From Burkholderia sp. IMCC1007 (GTDB lineage: Bacteria > Pseudomonadota > Gammaproteobacteria > Burkholderiales > Burkholderiaceae): a stretch of DNA of 64,000 bases. The DNA is taken from the NCBI RefSeq assembly GCF_027257875.1, contig NZ_JAPVQY010000008.1:62001-126000 (forward strand). The letters are read 5' to 3'. Below, piece after piece: positions 37,647 to 46,755 of the stretch (the first letter of the stretch is position 1; every line of letters begins with the position of its first letter). The notes beneath the pieces are model-generated. The model had not been told where the DNA came from. It was given only the letters and a program-made list of their open reading frames with translations, and did no database searches. The position numbers and the translations under genes are program-made.

Positions 37647-38831
37647 ATGACGAACCTGCTGATCCGCAACGTCCGCACGCACACCGACGAAGCGTTCGAC
37701 ATCCTGATCGACGACGATCGCATCGCGCGCGTGGGCCCGTCGCTCGACGCCCCCGCCGGCTGCACGATCGAGGACGGTGCGGGCGCGCTCGCGCTGCCCG
37801 GCCTCGTCGAAGGCCACACGCACCTCGACAAGACGCACTGGGGGATGCCGTGGTATCGCAACGCGGTGGGGCCGCGCCTCGTCGACCGCATCGAGAACGA
37901 GCGCAACTACCGCGCGACGAGCGGCCACGATGCCGGCGCCGCATCGCTCGCGCTGTCGCGCGCGTTCCTCGCGGCCGGCACGACGCGCATCCGCACGCAC
38001 GTCGACGTCGACACCGAAGCCGGGCTGCGGCATCTGCACGGCGTGCTCGCGACGCGCGAGACGCTGCGCGGCCAGGTGGAAATCCAGATCGTCGCGTTTC
38101 CGCAGTCGGGCGTGCTCAAGCGGCCCGGCACGGCCGCGCTGCTGTCCGACGCGCTCGGTGCGGGCGCCGACCTGCTCGGCGGGCTCGATCCGTGCGCGAT
38201 CGAAGGCGATCCGGTCGAGGCGGTGGACGTGCTGTTCGGCATCGCCGAACGTCACGGCCGCGGGCTCGATCTGCACCTGCACGAGCGCGGTTCGATGGGC
38301 GCGTATTCGCTCGACCTGATCTTGCAGCGCACGGCCGCGCACGGGATGCAGGGCAAGGTCACGATCAGCCACGGCTTCTGCCTCGGCGATATCGCCGAAC
38401 GCGAGCGCGATGCGCTGCTCGCGCGGATGGCCGACCTCGGCGTTGCCATCGTCACCACCGCGCCGGCCGCGGTGCCCGTGCCGCCCGTTGCCGCGTGCCG
38501 TGCGGCCGGCGTGACCGTCATCGGCGGCAACGACGGCGTGCGCGACACGTGGACGCCGTACGGTTCGCCCGACATGCTCGAGCGCGCGATGCTGATCGGC
38601 ATGCGCAACGATTTCCGCCGCGACGACGCGCTCGAAGTCGCGCTCGATTGCGTGACGCACGGCGCGGCACGCGGTTGCGGTTTCGCCGACTACGGCCTGG
38701 AGGCCGGCAAGCGCGCGGATATCGTGCTCGTCGATGCACTGACGTTCGCCGAGGCGGTCGTCGCGCGGCCGACCCGGCGGCTCGTCGTGTCGTCCGGGAA
38801 GATCGTCGCGCGCAACGGCGCGCTGGTCTGA
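37647..38831 (+). CDS. CodA-like amidohydrolase/deaminase (second copy)
   Basis: A 394-residue paralogue of the preceding protein, with GHTHLDKTHWGMPW, RTHVDVD, DLHLHERGS, TISHGFCLGD and GGNDGVRDTWTPYG in the same order. The residues around the metal site are kept but the substrate loops differ, so the two may act on different rings or successive steps. It starts about 70 bp after the first copy. It is convergent with a LysR gene that could regulate the pair. Confidence 0.8.
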   Translation: MTNLLIRNVRTHTDEAFDILIDDDRIARVGPSLDAPAGCTIEDGAGALALPGLVEGHTHLDKTHWGMPWYRNAVGPRLVDRIENERNYRATSGHDAGAASLALSRAFLAAGTTRIRTHVDVDTEAGLRHLHGVLATRETLRGQVEIQIVAFPQSGVLKRPGTAALLSDALGAGADLLGGLDPCAIEGDPVEAVDVLFGIAERHGRGLDLHLHERGSMGAYSLDLILQRTAAHGMQGKVTISHGFCLGDIAERERDALLARMADLGVAIVTTAPAAVPVPPVAACRAAGVTVIGGNDGVRDTWTPYGSPDMLERAMLIGMRNDFRRDDALEVALDCVTHGAARGCGFADYGLEAGKRADIVLVDALTFAEAVVARPTRRLVVSSGKIVARNGALV

Positions 38832-38922
38832 GCGCGGCGTCGCCCCGGTATGATCGGGCCTCTTTCAGCGTGATCCTCGGCGAGACGCGTCGAATCCGAT
38901 CCGCACCGCCGCGCGTTTGCGC

Positions 38923-39786
38923 TTACTCCGGCTCTTGCTCCAGCATCGCCGCGAGCGTCCTGGTCAGCTCGCTGACCATCGGATCGGCGGTCGGCCGATG
39001 CAGGATCGCGATGTCCATGTTCTCGATCGGCGCGAAGCCGTCCTTCTCGGTCAGCACCACGTGTTCGTCGGTCACCACGCGCGCGGGCAGCACGCTGATG
39101 CCGAGCCCGTCCGCGACGGCCGCCTGGATGCCGCTCAGGCTCGACGTCGTGAAGCTGATCCGCCAGCGGCGGCCGCGCTCCTCGATTGCCTTGATCATGT
39201 CGTCGCGATAGAGCCCGCGCGGCGGAAACACGACGAGCGGCACCGGATCGAGATTGATCGTCGGATGCTGCGCGCTGTCGATCCAGCGCAGTTTCTCCGG
39301 CCAGCGCACCACCGCCTCGCGGCTGTCGCGGCGCTGCTTGATGAGCACGAGATCGAGCTCGCCGCGATCGTACGCCGCGCTGATGTCGCGGCTCAGCCCG
39401 CACATCACTTCGAGCTTCACCTGCGGATGATCGCGCCTGAACGCGGCGAGCACGTGCGTCGTGCGGCCCGCCGCGAAGTCGTCGGGCACGCCGAGCCGGA
39501 TCGTCAGCGCGACCGTCGCGCCCGACAGCGCTTCCAGCATCTCGTCGTTCAGCGCGAGCATGCGCCGCGCATAGCTGAGCACCGTCACGCCGGCGTCGGT
39601 CGGCCGCACATCGCGCGTGCCGCGATCGAGCAGGCGATGACCGGCGATCTCCTCCAGCCGCCGAACCTTCTGGCTGACCGTCGACTGCGTCGAATGCAGG
39701 CGCGCGGACGCCGTCGTGAAGCTGCCGCAATCGGCGACCATCACGAGCGCGCGCAGCAGGTCGAGGTCGAACAAAGGTCTATTCAT
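38923..39786 (-). CDS. LysR-family transcription regulator
   Basis: A 287-residue LysR regulator. The N-terminal winged helix is ALVMVADCGSFTTASARLHSTQSTVSQKVRRLEEIAGHRLLDR (about residues 10-52; usual spacing). The C-terminal periplasmic-binding-protein-like effector domain follows from about residue 90. LysR proteins usually control a divergent gene, but here the divergent side holds only a scar region, and the co-located deaminase genes are convergent. Its target is therefore unclear. Confidence 0.86.
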   Translation of the reverse strand: MNRPLFDLDLLRALVMVADCGSFTTASARLHSTQSTVSQKVRRLEEIAGHRLLDRGTRDVRPTDAGVTVLSYARRMLALNDEMLEALSGATVALTIRLGVPDDFAAGRTTHVLAAFRRDHPQVKLEVMCGLSRDISAAYDRGELDLVLIKQRRDSREAVVRWPEKLRWIDSAQHPTINLDPVPLVVFPPRGLYRDDMIKAIEERGRRWRISFTTSSLSGIQAAVADGLGISVLPARVVTDEHVVLTEKDGFAPIENMDIAILHRPTADPMVSELTRTLAAMLEQEPE

Positions 39787-39924
39787 TTCTACACTTCTGT
39801 GGATTCGAACATTTCATTTTCAAATGCGTGCGGCGACTTTTAACATGGCCGGACGTCGCCAGCAATTGCGGTTTCGCCGGACCTGGGCGCGGCGGCGCGT
39901 ATGGGGATGCAAGGAGGAAACGGG

Positions 39925-40047
39925 ATGTTGCTCCAACGGATCGCGATCATCGGCGCGTTTGCGTTGACCACTGTCACATCGGCCGGGGCGGCCGCCGACG
40001 GCGGCGCGCTCGCGTCGATCGTGTCGATGTCAGCCGGTTCAAGGTAA
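39925..40047 (+). CDS. Small putative exported peptide (40 aa), possibly a truncated gene
   Basis: A 40-codon frame with a very strong ribosome site (AAGGAGGAAACGGG before the ATG). It encodes a hydrophobic leader LLQRIAIIGAFALTTVTSAGAAA, shaped like a signal peptide, then only 16 more residues before a TAA. Either it is a tiny secreted peptide, or, more likely, the 5' end of an exported-protein gene cut by a deletion. The same DNA on the other strand carries the HTH remnant at 39974-40150. Confidence 0.45.
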   Translation: MLLQRIAIIGAFALTTVTSAGAAADGGALASIVSMSAGSR

Positions 40048-40150
40048 CGGGCGACACGCCGGCGAGTTTTGCCAGTTGGCGCTGAGTCAGATCGAGTTCC
40101 GTCCTCCGTCTAGCGACGATCGGACCGATTTCACGGAGTGCATGCCGATT
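39974..40150 (-). pseudogene. Remnant of an XRE-type helix-turn-helix gene
   Basis: The minus-strand frame reads ALREIGPIVARRRTELDLTQ then RQLAKLAGVSPVTLNRL, an intact XRE helix-turn-helix. It then decays to an arginine/proline tail (TRARRRRRPPRPM). No ATG precedes the domain in frame. The usual ligand or dimerisation part is missing. I read it as a broken regulator gene. Together with the cut signal peptide it marks a deletion scar. Confidence 0.5.
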
Positions 40151-40603
40151 TCCTGAGGGCCGGAAGGATCGACATGTAAGGCAGATTTTGTTCGGGCGAT
40201 TATCCGTGCGGTATAGGCCGGGGCGCGAATCCCGGCTATCCGGCCGGAACGGAGCGATACGTTCGTTAGTACATCGACGCGCCGCCGTGTGGATATCTCG
40301 CAGAAAAGCACTCTCCGCGGACTGTGCCTCCATCGGGTAAACACCACAAAATTTGGTAAATTAGGCGAAAATGCGCCGTAAAACCCGCTATTACGTCCTT
40401 CCTGCGCAATTTCCCCGTTCGACTTCCCCCATTCCGCGCACCCTCCATTTCCCCGGCTTGCGCTCAAAAATCAAGCGGTCTAGACTGCATCGCAGTTCCA
40501 CCGAAGTCCCCGTCTTACGCATACCGCGCCGACCGTGCCGGCGCGACGCTCCCCAACGGACGCCCGGCGCTCGCGCGCCACGTCGAGACCACAAGGACAC
40601 ACC
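40151..40603. other. Intergenic region before the solute-binding-protein gene
   Basis: About 450 bp. An AT-rich patch around 40345-40372 includes AAATTTGGTAAATTAGG and could hold promoters for both directions. No gene is supported; open frames here have shadow-like composition. Confidence 0.35.
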
Positions 40604-41407
40604 ATGAACCGCACTGCAAAGCTCGTCGTATCCGCGCTGGCGTTCGCGCCGCTCGTCTCGTTCGCGCAGGACACGGCGACGATCCGCTGGGGCATCGATC
40701 CCACCTATCCGCCGTTCGAGGCGAAGCAGCCCGACGGCTCGCTCGCCGGCTTCGACATCGACCTGCGCAATGCGATCTGCGAGCAGCTGCATGCGAAATG
40801 CGTGTGGGTCGAGCAGGGCTTCGACGGGATGATCCCGGCGCTGCGTGCGCGCAAGTTCGACGTGATCATGTCCGCGATGACGGCCACCGACGAGCGGCTC
40901 AAGCAGATCGACTTCTCGAACAAGCTGTATGCGTCGCCGGGCGCACTCGTCGCACCCGTCGGCTCGAAGCTGCTGCCGACCGCGGCGTCGCTCGCCGGCA
41001 AGCGCGTCGGCATCGACCAGGGCACGACGCAGGAGGCGTATGCGAAGGCCGAATGGGCGCCGAAGGGCGTGACGATCGTGTCGTACCAGAACCAGGATCA
41101 GGTGTATCAGGATCTCGTGAACGGCCGCCTCGATGCGACCTTCCAGGACAAGACCCAGGCCGGCTACGCGTTCCTGATGACGCCGCGCGGCAAGGGCTAC
41201 GCGTTCGCCGGCCCCGACGTGACCGACGTGCGCATCACCGGCTACGGCGTCGCGATGGGCGTGCGCAAGGGCGACGCCGCGATGAAGAAGCGGCTGAACG
41301 ACGCGATCGTCGCGATCCGCGCGAACGGCACGTACCAGAAGATCGCCGCGAAATATTTCGACTTCGACATCTACGGCGAGAAGCAGCAGCTGACCTCCGC
41401 GCCGTGA
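40604..41407 (+). CDS. Amino-acid ABC transporter substrate-binding protein (SBP family 3)
   Basis: A 267-residue periplasmic binding protein. Signal peptide MNRTAKLVVSALAFAPLVSFA precedes IRWGIDPTYPPFEAKQPDGSLAGFDIDLRNAIC, the lysine/arginine/ornithine/histidine-type family 3 start. MSAMTATDERLKQIDFS is the other family block. Basic amino acids are the likeliest ligands. No permease or ATPase gene is near, so it must work with a transporter elsewhere. A 2-oxoglutarate dioxygenase follows about 50 bp later, probably in the same transcript. Confidence 0.85.
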   Translation: MNRTAKLVVSALAFAPLVSFAQDTATIRWGIDPTYPPFEAKQPDGSLAGFDIDLRNAICEQLHAKCVWVEQGFDGMIPALRARKFDVIMSAMTATDERLKQIDFSNKLYASPGALVAPVGSKLLPTAASLAGKRVGIDQGTTQEAYAKAEWAPKGVTIVSYQNQDQVYQDLVNGRLDATFQDKTQAGYAFLMTPRGKGYAFAGPDVTDVRITGYGVAMGVRKGDAAMKKRLNDAIVAIRANGTYQKIAAKYFDFDIYGEKQQLTSAP

Positions 41408-41454
41408 CCTCATGGCCCCGTGACCCCGTGATTCATTCAATCGACAGGCAACCC

Positions 41455-42303
41455 ATGACGAGTATCCAGGAGCGCGTCGCGAAAGCCGTGACGCCCGAAC
41501 TGATCGCCGCCTTCCGCGACGAAGGCGCGGTGTGCATCAAGGGCATCTTCTCGCCCGACGAAGTAGCCGCGCTGCGTGCCGGCATCGACGCGAACCTCGC
41601 GCAGCCGAGCGAACGCGCGAAGGTCGCGAGCCGGCCCGACGACCCGGGCTGGTTCTTCGAGGACTTCTGCAACTGGCAGCACAACGACGCGTACCGCGAC
41701 TTCATCGTGAAGTCGCCCGCGCCGTCGGTGGCCGCCGCGCTGATGGGCACGCAGACCGTGCGCCTGCATCACGACCACCTGCTCGTGAAGGAGCCGGGCA
41801 CGCGGCAGCGCACGCCGTGGCACCAGGACCAGCCGTACTACAACATCGAAGGCGACGACAACGTCAGCATGTGGATTCCGGTCGACCCGGTGCCGCTCGA
41901 ATCGACGCTGGAATTCGTCGCCGGCTCGCATCAGGGGCCGTGGCTGATGCCGCGCACGTTCATGGACAAGGAGGCGAAGTGGTTTCCGGAAGGCAGCCTG
42001 GCCGACCTGCCGGACATCGAAGCCGATCGTTCCGCGTTCCCGATCCGCCACTGGGCGCTCGAGCCGGGTGACATGGTGTGCTTCCGGATGCTGACGCTGC
42101 ATGCGTCGGGCGGCACGCAGAATCGCCGGCGCGCGTTCTCGATCCGCTTCGTCGGCGACGACATCCGTCACGCGCCGCGCCGCTGGAAGACGTCGCCCGA
42201 TTTCCCCGGGCTCGCGGAGCAGTTGCCGGACGGCGCGCCGCTCGAGCATCCGCTGTTTCCGGTCGTGTGGTCGCGCGGCGCGGGGCAGGCCGGCGCGATT
42301 TGA
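41455..42303 (+). CDS. Fe(II)/2-oxoglutarate dioxygenase, PhyH (phytanoyl-CoA dioxygenase) family
   Basis: A 282-residue PhyH-family oxygenase. The metal triad is visible as WHQDQPYYN (His and Asp, about residues 123-125) and MLTLHASGGTQNRRRAFSIRF (distal His, plus the arginine that binds 2-oxoglutarate). Bacterial members hydroxylate small molecules including amino-acid derivatives and ectoine. It follows a basic-amino-acid-type binding protein, so an imported amino acid or betaine-like compound could be the substrate. That link is inference. Confidence 0.82.
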   Translation: MTSIQERVAKAVTPELIAAFRDEGAVCIKGIFSPDEVAALRAGIDANLAQPSERAKVASRPDDPGWFFEDFCNWQHNDAYRDFIVKSPAPSVAAALMGTQTVRLHHDHLLVKEPGTRQRTPWHQDQPYYNIEGDDNVSMWIPVDPVPLESTLEFVAGSHQGPWLMPRTFMDKEAKWFPEGSLADLPDIEADRSAFPIRHWALEPGDMVCFRMLTLHASGGTQNRRRAFSIRFVGDDIRHAPRRWKTSPDFPGLAEQLPDGAPLEHPLFPVVWSRGAGQAGAI

Positions 42304-42441
42304 TCGGCGGATATCGCCACATCACGCTGCTTGACGCCCCATCACGCGCGCGGCGGCCGTTTCGAGATGAAGCGGCGGCGGCGCGCCGTCTCGTTTTTGG
42401 GCGCGGGTGAAGGGGCAGGTGAAGGTACGGGCGAAGGCGGT

Positions 42442-43179
42442 TCAGGTCTGGTGACGTCCGGCGCCCGGCTTGAAGCGCGAGCCGAGCCGGTAACGGTTGC
42501 CCGGATGCAGGAAATGCACGAATGTGACCGGCAGCCCGTTCGTCCACGTGCGGCGCGTGAGCGTGAGGCATGGCTCGTCGGCGCGCATGTCGAGCAGCCG
42601 CGCCTGTTCGCTGGTCGGCAGCGATGCGTCGACGACGTGCTCGATCTCCAGTTCGTAGTGCGACACGTTGTTGAACAGGTATTCGGACGGCGGCTCGGCC
42701 TGGAAATCCTGGTCGATGAATGCCGGCGCGGCGGCCGGATTCACGTAGCGGTCTTCGAGCTGGATCGGCCGGCCGTTTTCCTCGTGCACGCACACCACGT
42801 GAAAGACCGGTGTGTTGACCGCGAGCCCGAACGCGGCCGCGACGTCGAACGACGCGGGCTCGCGCGACTGGCTCAGCACGCGGCAGCGATATTCGTGCCC
42901 GCGTGCGCGAATCTCGTCGCGGATGTGCGCGATCATCAGCAGGTTCGACTGCGGCTTCACTTCGGCGACGAAGGTGCCGACGCCGGCGATGCGCTTGAGC
43001 ACGCCTTCCTCCGTCAGCTCGCGCAGCGCGCGGTTGACCGTCATGCGCGCGACGCCGAATTGCGCGGCGAGATCGAGTTCGGACGGAATGCGGTCCCCCG
43101 GGCGCCAGTCGCCCGCATCGACGTTCTGGCGAACGAGCGTCTTGATCTGCTGGAACGGGGCGGTGGTCTTCGTGACCAT
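42442..43179 (-). CDS. GntR/UTRA regulator (HutC-like repressor)
   Basis: A 245-residue GntR protein of the HutC subfamily. The winged helix includes IPSELDLAAQFGVARMTVNRALRELTEEGVLKRIAGVGTFVA (about residues 33-74). The UTRA effector domain follows, with the conserved DMRADEPCLTLTRRTWTNG and VTFVHFLHPGNRYRLGSRF. True HutC represses histidine utilisation in response to urocanate. No hut genes are in the window, and the convergent dioxygenase and binding protein or the next SDR gene may be its targets. Confidence 0.83.
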   Translation of the reverse strand: MVTKTTAPFQQIKTLVRQNVDAGDWRPGDRIPSELDLAAQFGVARMTVNRALRELTEEGVLKRIAGVGTFVAEVKPQSNLLMIAHIRDEIRARGHEYRCRVLSQSREPASFDVAAAFGLAVNTPVFHVVCVHEENGRPIQLEDRYVNPAAAPAFIDQDFQAEPPSEYLFNNVSHYELEIEHVVDASLPTSEQARLLDMRADEPCLTLTRRTWTNGLPVTFVHFLHPGNRYRLGSRFKPGAGRHQT

Positions 43180-43224
43180 CGGGGAGATCCTTGGGGAAAG
43201 GCAACCGCGAAATTCTATCCCGGA

Positions 43225-43989
43225 TCAGGCCGCGGGCAATTCCCGCACGTCGGCCGTCGGCACCGAGCCGAACGCGTCGCTCAGCGCATAGCCGATCAAC
43301 TGCCGCGCGGCTGCTTCGGGCGTCGACAGCGCGCCGCTCGCCTTCAGCTCGTCGAATTTCTCGCGCAGCGGGAAACGGTCGGTCGGCGTCGAACGGATCG
43401 TCGCCTGCATGCCCGTGTCGACGACGCCCGGCGCGACGCTGCAGATCCGCAGCGCGCGGTTCGCGTCGAGCGCGACCGCCCGTGCATGGTGGTCGAGCGC
43501 GGCCTTGGTCGCGCAGTAGATGCTCCAGCCCGCATAGGCGTTGCGCGCGGCGCCGCTCGACACGTGCAGGATCCGGCATTCGGTCGGCGCGGACGCCGCC
43601 TGCTCGAGCGCGGCCGACAGCATCAGCGGCGCCGCGACGTTCAGGCCGACCGCGCGCGCGACGAGCGCCGGGTCTTGCGCATCGAGCGGGCCGATCGGGT
43701 CGACGATGCCGGCGTTGTTGAACAGCAGCACGATCGATGCGCCGTCGACGAAGCGGCGCAGCGTGTCGCCGGCCAGCCACGTCGCGACGGCCGACGTGTC
43801 CGACAGGTCGAGTTCGATTTCGGCGAAGCGATCGCCGGCCTGCGCGGCGAGCGACGGATGACGGCTGCGCGACACGCCGAGCACGGCGACGCCTTCCTGC
43901 AGCAGCTGGTCGGCGAGTGATGCGCCGAGGCCGCGCGTATGTCCGGTGACGATGGCGCGCACGTTCGGCGCGAAAGAGGATGCGGTCAT
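43225..43989 (-). CDS. Short-chain dehydrogenase/reductase (sepiapterin-reductase-like)
   Basis: A 254-residue SDR. The cofactor motif is IVTGHTRGLGASLADQL (TGxxxGxG, about residues 14-22), NNAG is at about 90-93, and the active site is SSGAARNAYAGWSIYCATKAALDHHA (Ser, then YxxxK). The overall pattern fits the YueD/sepiapterin-reductase group. It is transcribed toward the HutC-like gene, from which it is separated by 45 bp, so the two may form an operon. The substrate is unknown. Confidence 0.82.
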   Translation of the reverse strand: MTASSFAPNVRAIVTGHTRGLGASLADQLLQEGVAVLGVSRSRHPSLAAQAGDRFAEIELDLSDTSAVATWLAGDTLRRFVDGASIVLLFNNAGIVDPIGPLDAQDPALVARAVGLNVAAPLMLSAALEQAASAPTECRILHVSSGAARNAYAGWSIYCATKAALDHHARAVALDANRALRICSVAPGVVDTGMQATIRSTPTDRFPLREKFDELKASGALSTPEAAARQLIGYALSDAFGSVPTADVRELPAA

Positions 43990-44363
43990 GGCGGTGAACG
44001 AGTGAACGGATCGGATGAACGGTGTCGACGGGCGCTGCGCATGCGCGGCGGCACGGCGTGCGGGACGGGCGATGCGCGGTATCGGCGCGCTGCGCGATGC
44101 GCTCGCGCGCGGCGCCGCGTGCCGGGGTGAACGCGTATCGTAGCGCCGGCCTGCGCGACGCGCAAACGAGCGGGCGGGCGCCGCGACGGCGCCTGGCCGA
44201 TACGTTGGACGAAAGCCGGCTGCGGCATGAGCGCGCGTGCTCGCGGCAACCGGCAACCGGCGCCGGGCGCCGCGCCGCGAGCTATCATATGGCTCGCCCG
44301 CGCGCGACGCCGCACGGGCCGCGACCGTTTCCCCTTCACCTGCTGCACGCTGCGACGCCATCC
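43990..44363. other. Divergent intergenic region, no gene recognised
   Basis: About 370 bp of very high GC between the SDR and YceH-family genes, presumably with both promoters. The frame upstream of the YceH start stays open but its translation (arginine-rich) is not credible. Confidence 0.35.
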
Positions 44364-45074
44364 ATGAACACCACGCCGGACATGCCCACGCCCCGCGCCC
44401 TGCGCGAACTCACGCCGCTCGAAGCCCGCATTCTCGGGGTGCTCGTCGAGAAGCAGCACACGGTGCCGGACACCTATCCGCTGTCGCTGAATGCGCTGAC
44501 CGCCGGCTGCAACCAGAAAACCGCGCGCTCGCCGGTGATGAACGTCAGCGAGGACGAAGTCACGACCGCGCTCGACGGGCTCAAGCACCTGAGCCTCGTG
44601 ATGGAGGGCAGCAGCAGCCGCGTGCCGCGTTTCGAACACAATATGAACCGCGTGCTCGGCATCCCGAGCCAGGCGATCGCGCTGCTGACGATCCTGCTGC
44701 TGCGCGGCCCGCAGACGGCTGCGGAACTGCGCCTGAACAGCGCGCGCCTGCACGGCTTCGCGGACATCTCGTCGGTCGAGGCGTTCCTCGACGAACTCGC
44801 CGCGCGTGCGCAGCCGCTCGTCGTCCGGCTGCCGCGCGCACCGGGCGCGCGCGAGAACCGCTGGATGCACCTGATGTGCGGCGAAGTAAACCTCGCCGAC
44901 TTCGCCAGCGCGGACGCGGGCGGCGGCGCGGATTCGGTGCCGCCTTCCGAATTCGAAGCGCTGAAGGCCGAGCAGAAGCGCCTTTCCGACGAAGTCGCGC
45001 GCCTGAATGCGCTCGTTCAGCGGATGGCGAGCGAACTCGGCATCGACGTCGACGCGCCGGGCGACGCGTCCTGA
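44364..45074 (+). CDS. YceH-family (UPF0502, DUF480) protein
   Basis: A 236-residue protein of the widespread YceH family: LTPLEARILGVLVEKQHTVPDTYPLSLNALTAGCNQKTARSPVM is the family's N-terminal winged-helix block (split here: residues about 18-60), and RNSARLHGFADI-like sequence follows. A C-terminal coiled-coil stretch (EFEALKAEQKRLSDEVARLNALVQRM) ends the protein. The function is unknown. The length is slightly above the E. coli member (about 215). I saw no operon partner. The ATG at 44364 gives the conserved start. Confidence 0.85.
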   Translation: MNTTPDMPTPRALRELTPLEARILGVLVEKQHTVPDTYPLSLNALTAGCNQKTARSPVMNVSEDEVTTALDGLKHLSLVMEGSSSRVPRFEHNMNRVLGIPSQAIALLTILLLRGPQTAAELRLNSARLHGFADISSVEAFLDELAARAQPLVVRLPRAPGARENRWMHLMCGEVNLADFASADAGGGADSVPPSEFEALKAEQKRLSDEVARLNALVQRMASELGIDVDAPGDAS

Positions 45075-45118
45075 TCGCATTCCTGATGCAATGACGGTGG
45101 CGCGCGCGCACCGCCGCG

Positions 45119-46411
45119 TTATTTCAGCTTGACGCCCGGTACGAGATAACGCGCGCCGCCCGGTCTCAGGATCGGCGTGAGCGCGGCAAACGGCGCGTCG
45201 AGCTGCGGCCCGAGGCAAGCGCCCATTGCGTGACCGATGCCGGACACGACGAACGACAGCTTGCCGGGCGCATCGAATTCGAACGCCAGATACTCCGGGA
45301 GCACGTCGGCGCACGACAGCGAATCGCCGTGGCCGTCCGTCGGCTGGTCGCCCGGTGCGTCTCCGTCGCGCAGCCGCGCAATGAATTCCGTCAATGCGGC
45401 GCTCGTTGCCGATTCACGATCCTCCGCCGGCGCAGCCGCGTCGATCACGCGATTCCAGTCGAGGTACGCACCGCGCAGCAGGTCGAACGTGACCGGATCG
45501 TAGTGATTGTTCGGGTGCGCGCCGCCGCAGAACGTGCTGCCGGCTTCCACGATGCCCAATGCCGCACGCGACAGCCACGTGACCGTCACGCTCTCGTCGT
45601 CGTAGCTGCCAAGCGTTCCGGCGGCCGGCCCGTCGTCGGTATAGCGCGTCGACGCGCATTCGAGCGCCGCGAGACTCATTTGCCAGTGCCGCTGTTCGAG
45701 CAGATGGTTGACCCGCGCCATCACGGCCGGATCGGGATGGCGGCTCAGCCGCGGATACGCGAGCACCGTGCGCGGGTCGCGCCACATCCGGTACGCAACC
45801 GTGCCGTCGCCGACTTCTGCGCCGACCGGTTGCGCGTGCCCCGCAAGCTTCAACGTGGCATAAGGCGCGTGCTGCATGTCGATGTCCGCGCTGCGTGCGA
45901 TGCCGCTGCCGGCACCGCCTGCCACGAGCGCGGTGATCGCTTCGACGGAGCCGGGCGCGACCGCGTCGGGATCGTATGCAGCCACGCGGCGCAACGCGAA
46001 GGCGCGCGTCTTGCCCGAGCGCGCATCGGTCCAGCGGCCGCGATAGCCGCTTTTGTCCCGCGTGCCCTGCCAGGTGGCCGCCGCATGATCGAAATCGGCC
46101 TGATCGCCGTATGCCGACGTGTTGCGTGCCTCGTCCGGCAATTGTGTACGCACGAGCGGCTCGACCAGCTGCGCCGGCTTGCCTCGCAGTGGGATATCGA
46201 CGCCGAACTGTGCGTAGAAATAGCGGCCCGAGATCGTGCCGCCCACGGCCGGGCGATCGTCGAGTTCCATGACGACGGTGCCGGCGCCTTGCAGCGTTCC
46301 TTCATAGACGGTGCGCGGCGCGGCATCCGCGAAGCCCGCGTGCAGCGCGATCAGGACGCACGCGCTTCGGACCAACGGGCGCATCAACGGCGATGACAGG
46401 ATGTTTTTCAT
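45119..46411 (-). CDS. Exported protein of unknown function (possible DUF3298-like C-terminus)
   Basis: A 430-residue secreted protein. The signal peptide is about residues 1-28 (VRSACVLIALHAGFADA). The N-terminal half has a beta-rich TVYEGTLQGAGTVVMELDDR segment, and the C-terminal half has FCGGAHPNNHYDPVTFDLLRG and GHGDSLSCADVLPEYLAFEF, which recall DUF3298/RsiV-type periplasmic domains (GAHG-N motif). The start is uncertain: ATGs at 46411, 46438 and 46450 are in frame, none with a clear ribosome site. It is convergent with the YceH gene. The role is unknown. Confidence 0.65.
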   Translation of the reverse strand: MKNILSSPLMRPLVRSACVLIALHAGFADAAPRTVYEGTLQGAGTVVMELDDRPAVGGTISGRYFYAQFGVDIPLRGKPAQLVEPLVRTQLPDEARNTSAYGDQADFDHAAATWQGTRDKSGYRGRWTDARSGKTRAFALRRVAAYDPDAVAPGSVEAITALVAGGAGSGIARSADIDMQHAPYATLKLAGHAQPVGAEVGDGTVAYRMWRDPRTVLAYPRLSRHPDPAVMARVNHLLEQRHWQMSLAALECASTRYTDDGPAAGTLGSYDDESVTVTWLSRAALGIVEAGSTFCGGAHPNNHYDPVTFDLLRGAYLDWNRVIDAAAPAEDRESATSAALTEFIARLRDGDAPGDQPTDGHGDSLSCADVLPEYLAFEFDAPGKLSFVVSGIGHAMGACLGPQLDAPFAALTPILRPGGARYLVPGVKLK

Positions 46412-46755
46412 GAGCGTGCGTGAACGATGAAGACGCATATCAACCGACATTGATCGTAGGGTTGGCGGATGGCGCGGAGCAGTTCGGAGACGGTCATCGT
46501 GGCGTGTCGGTTCGGCAGAAAACGATCGGTCGCAGGCAAGCGGTGCGCGAAGCGTCCGGCGCTGCACGGCGGGCCGTTTCGCTACCGGACAGCCGTGATC
46601 GTACGGTACTTCGCTCGAACGCGAACACTCGGCCGAACGGCCGGCCCGTTAGCATCGCGTGACGGCCGGTTCAGCCGTAAGCCGCTGCCGCGCCGTCCGG
46701 GTGCCATAATCGAGCCTGTCCACCATTCCAGATAGACGTCCCCCGGAGAATCGCC
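46412..46755. other. Intergenic region before DAHP synthase
   Basis: About 340 bp between divergent genes; it must hold both promoters. I saw no attenuator-like leader peptide, no repeat and no further gene. ATGs at 46438 and 46450 could extend the exported-protein gene slightly into it. Confidence 0.35.

Noticed and set aside
40087-40467. A 126-codon minus-strand frame
   Set aside because: No family likeness, mixed composition and no ribosome site; it overlaps the XRE remnant in another frame.
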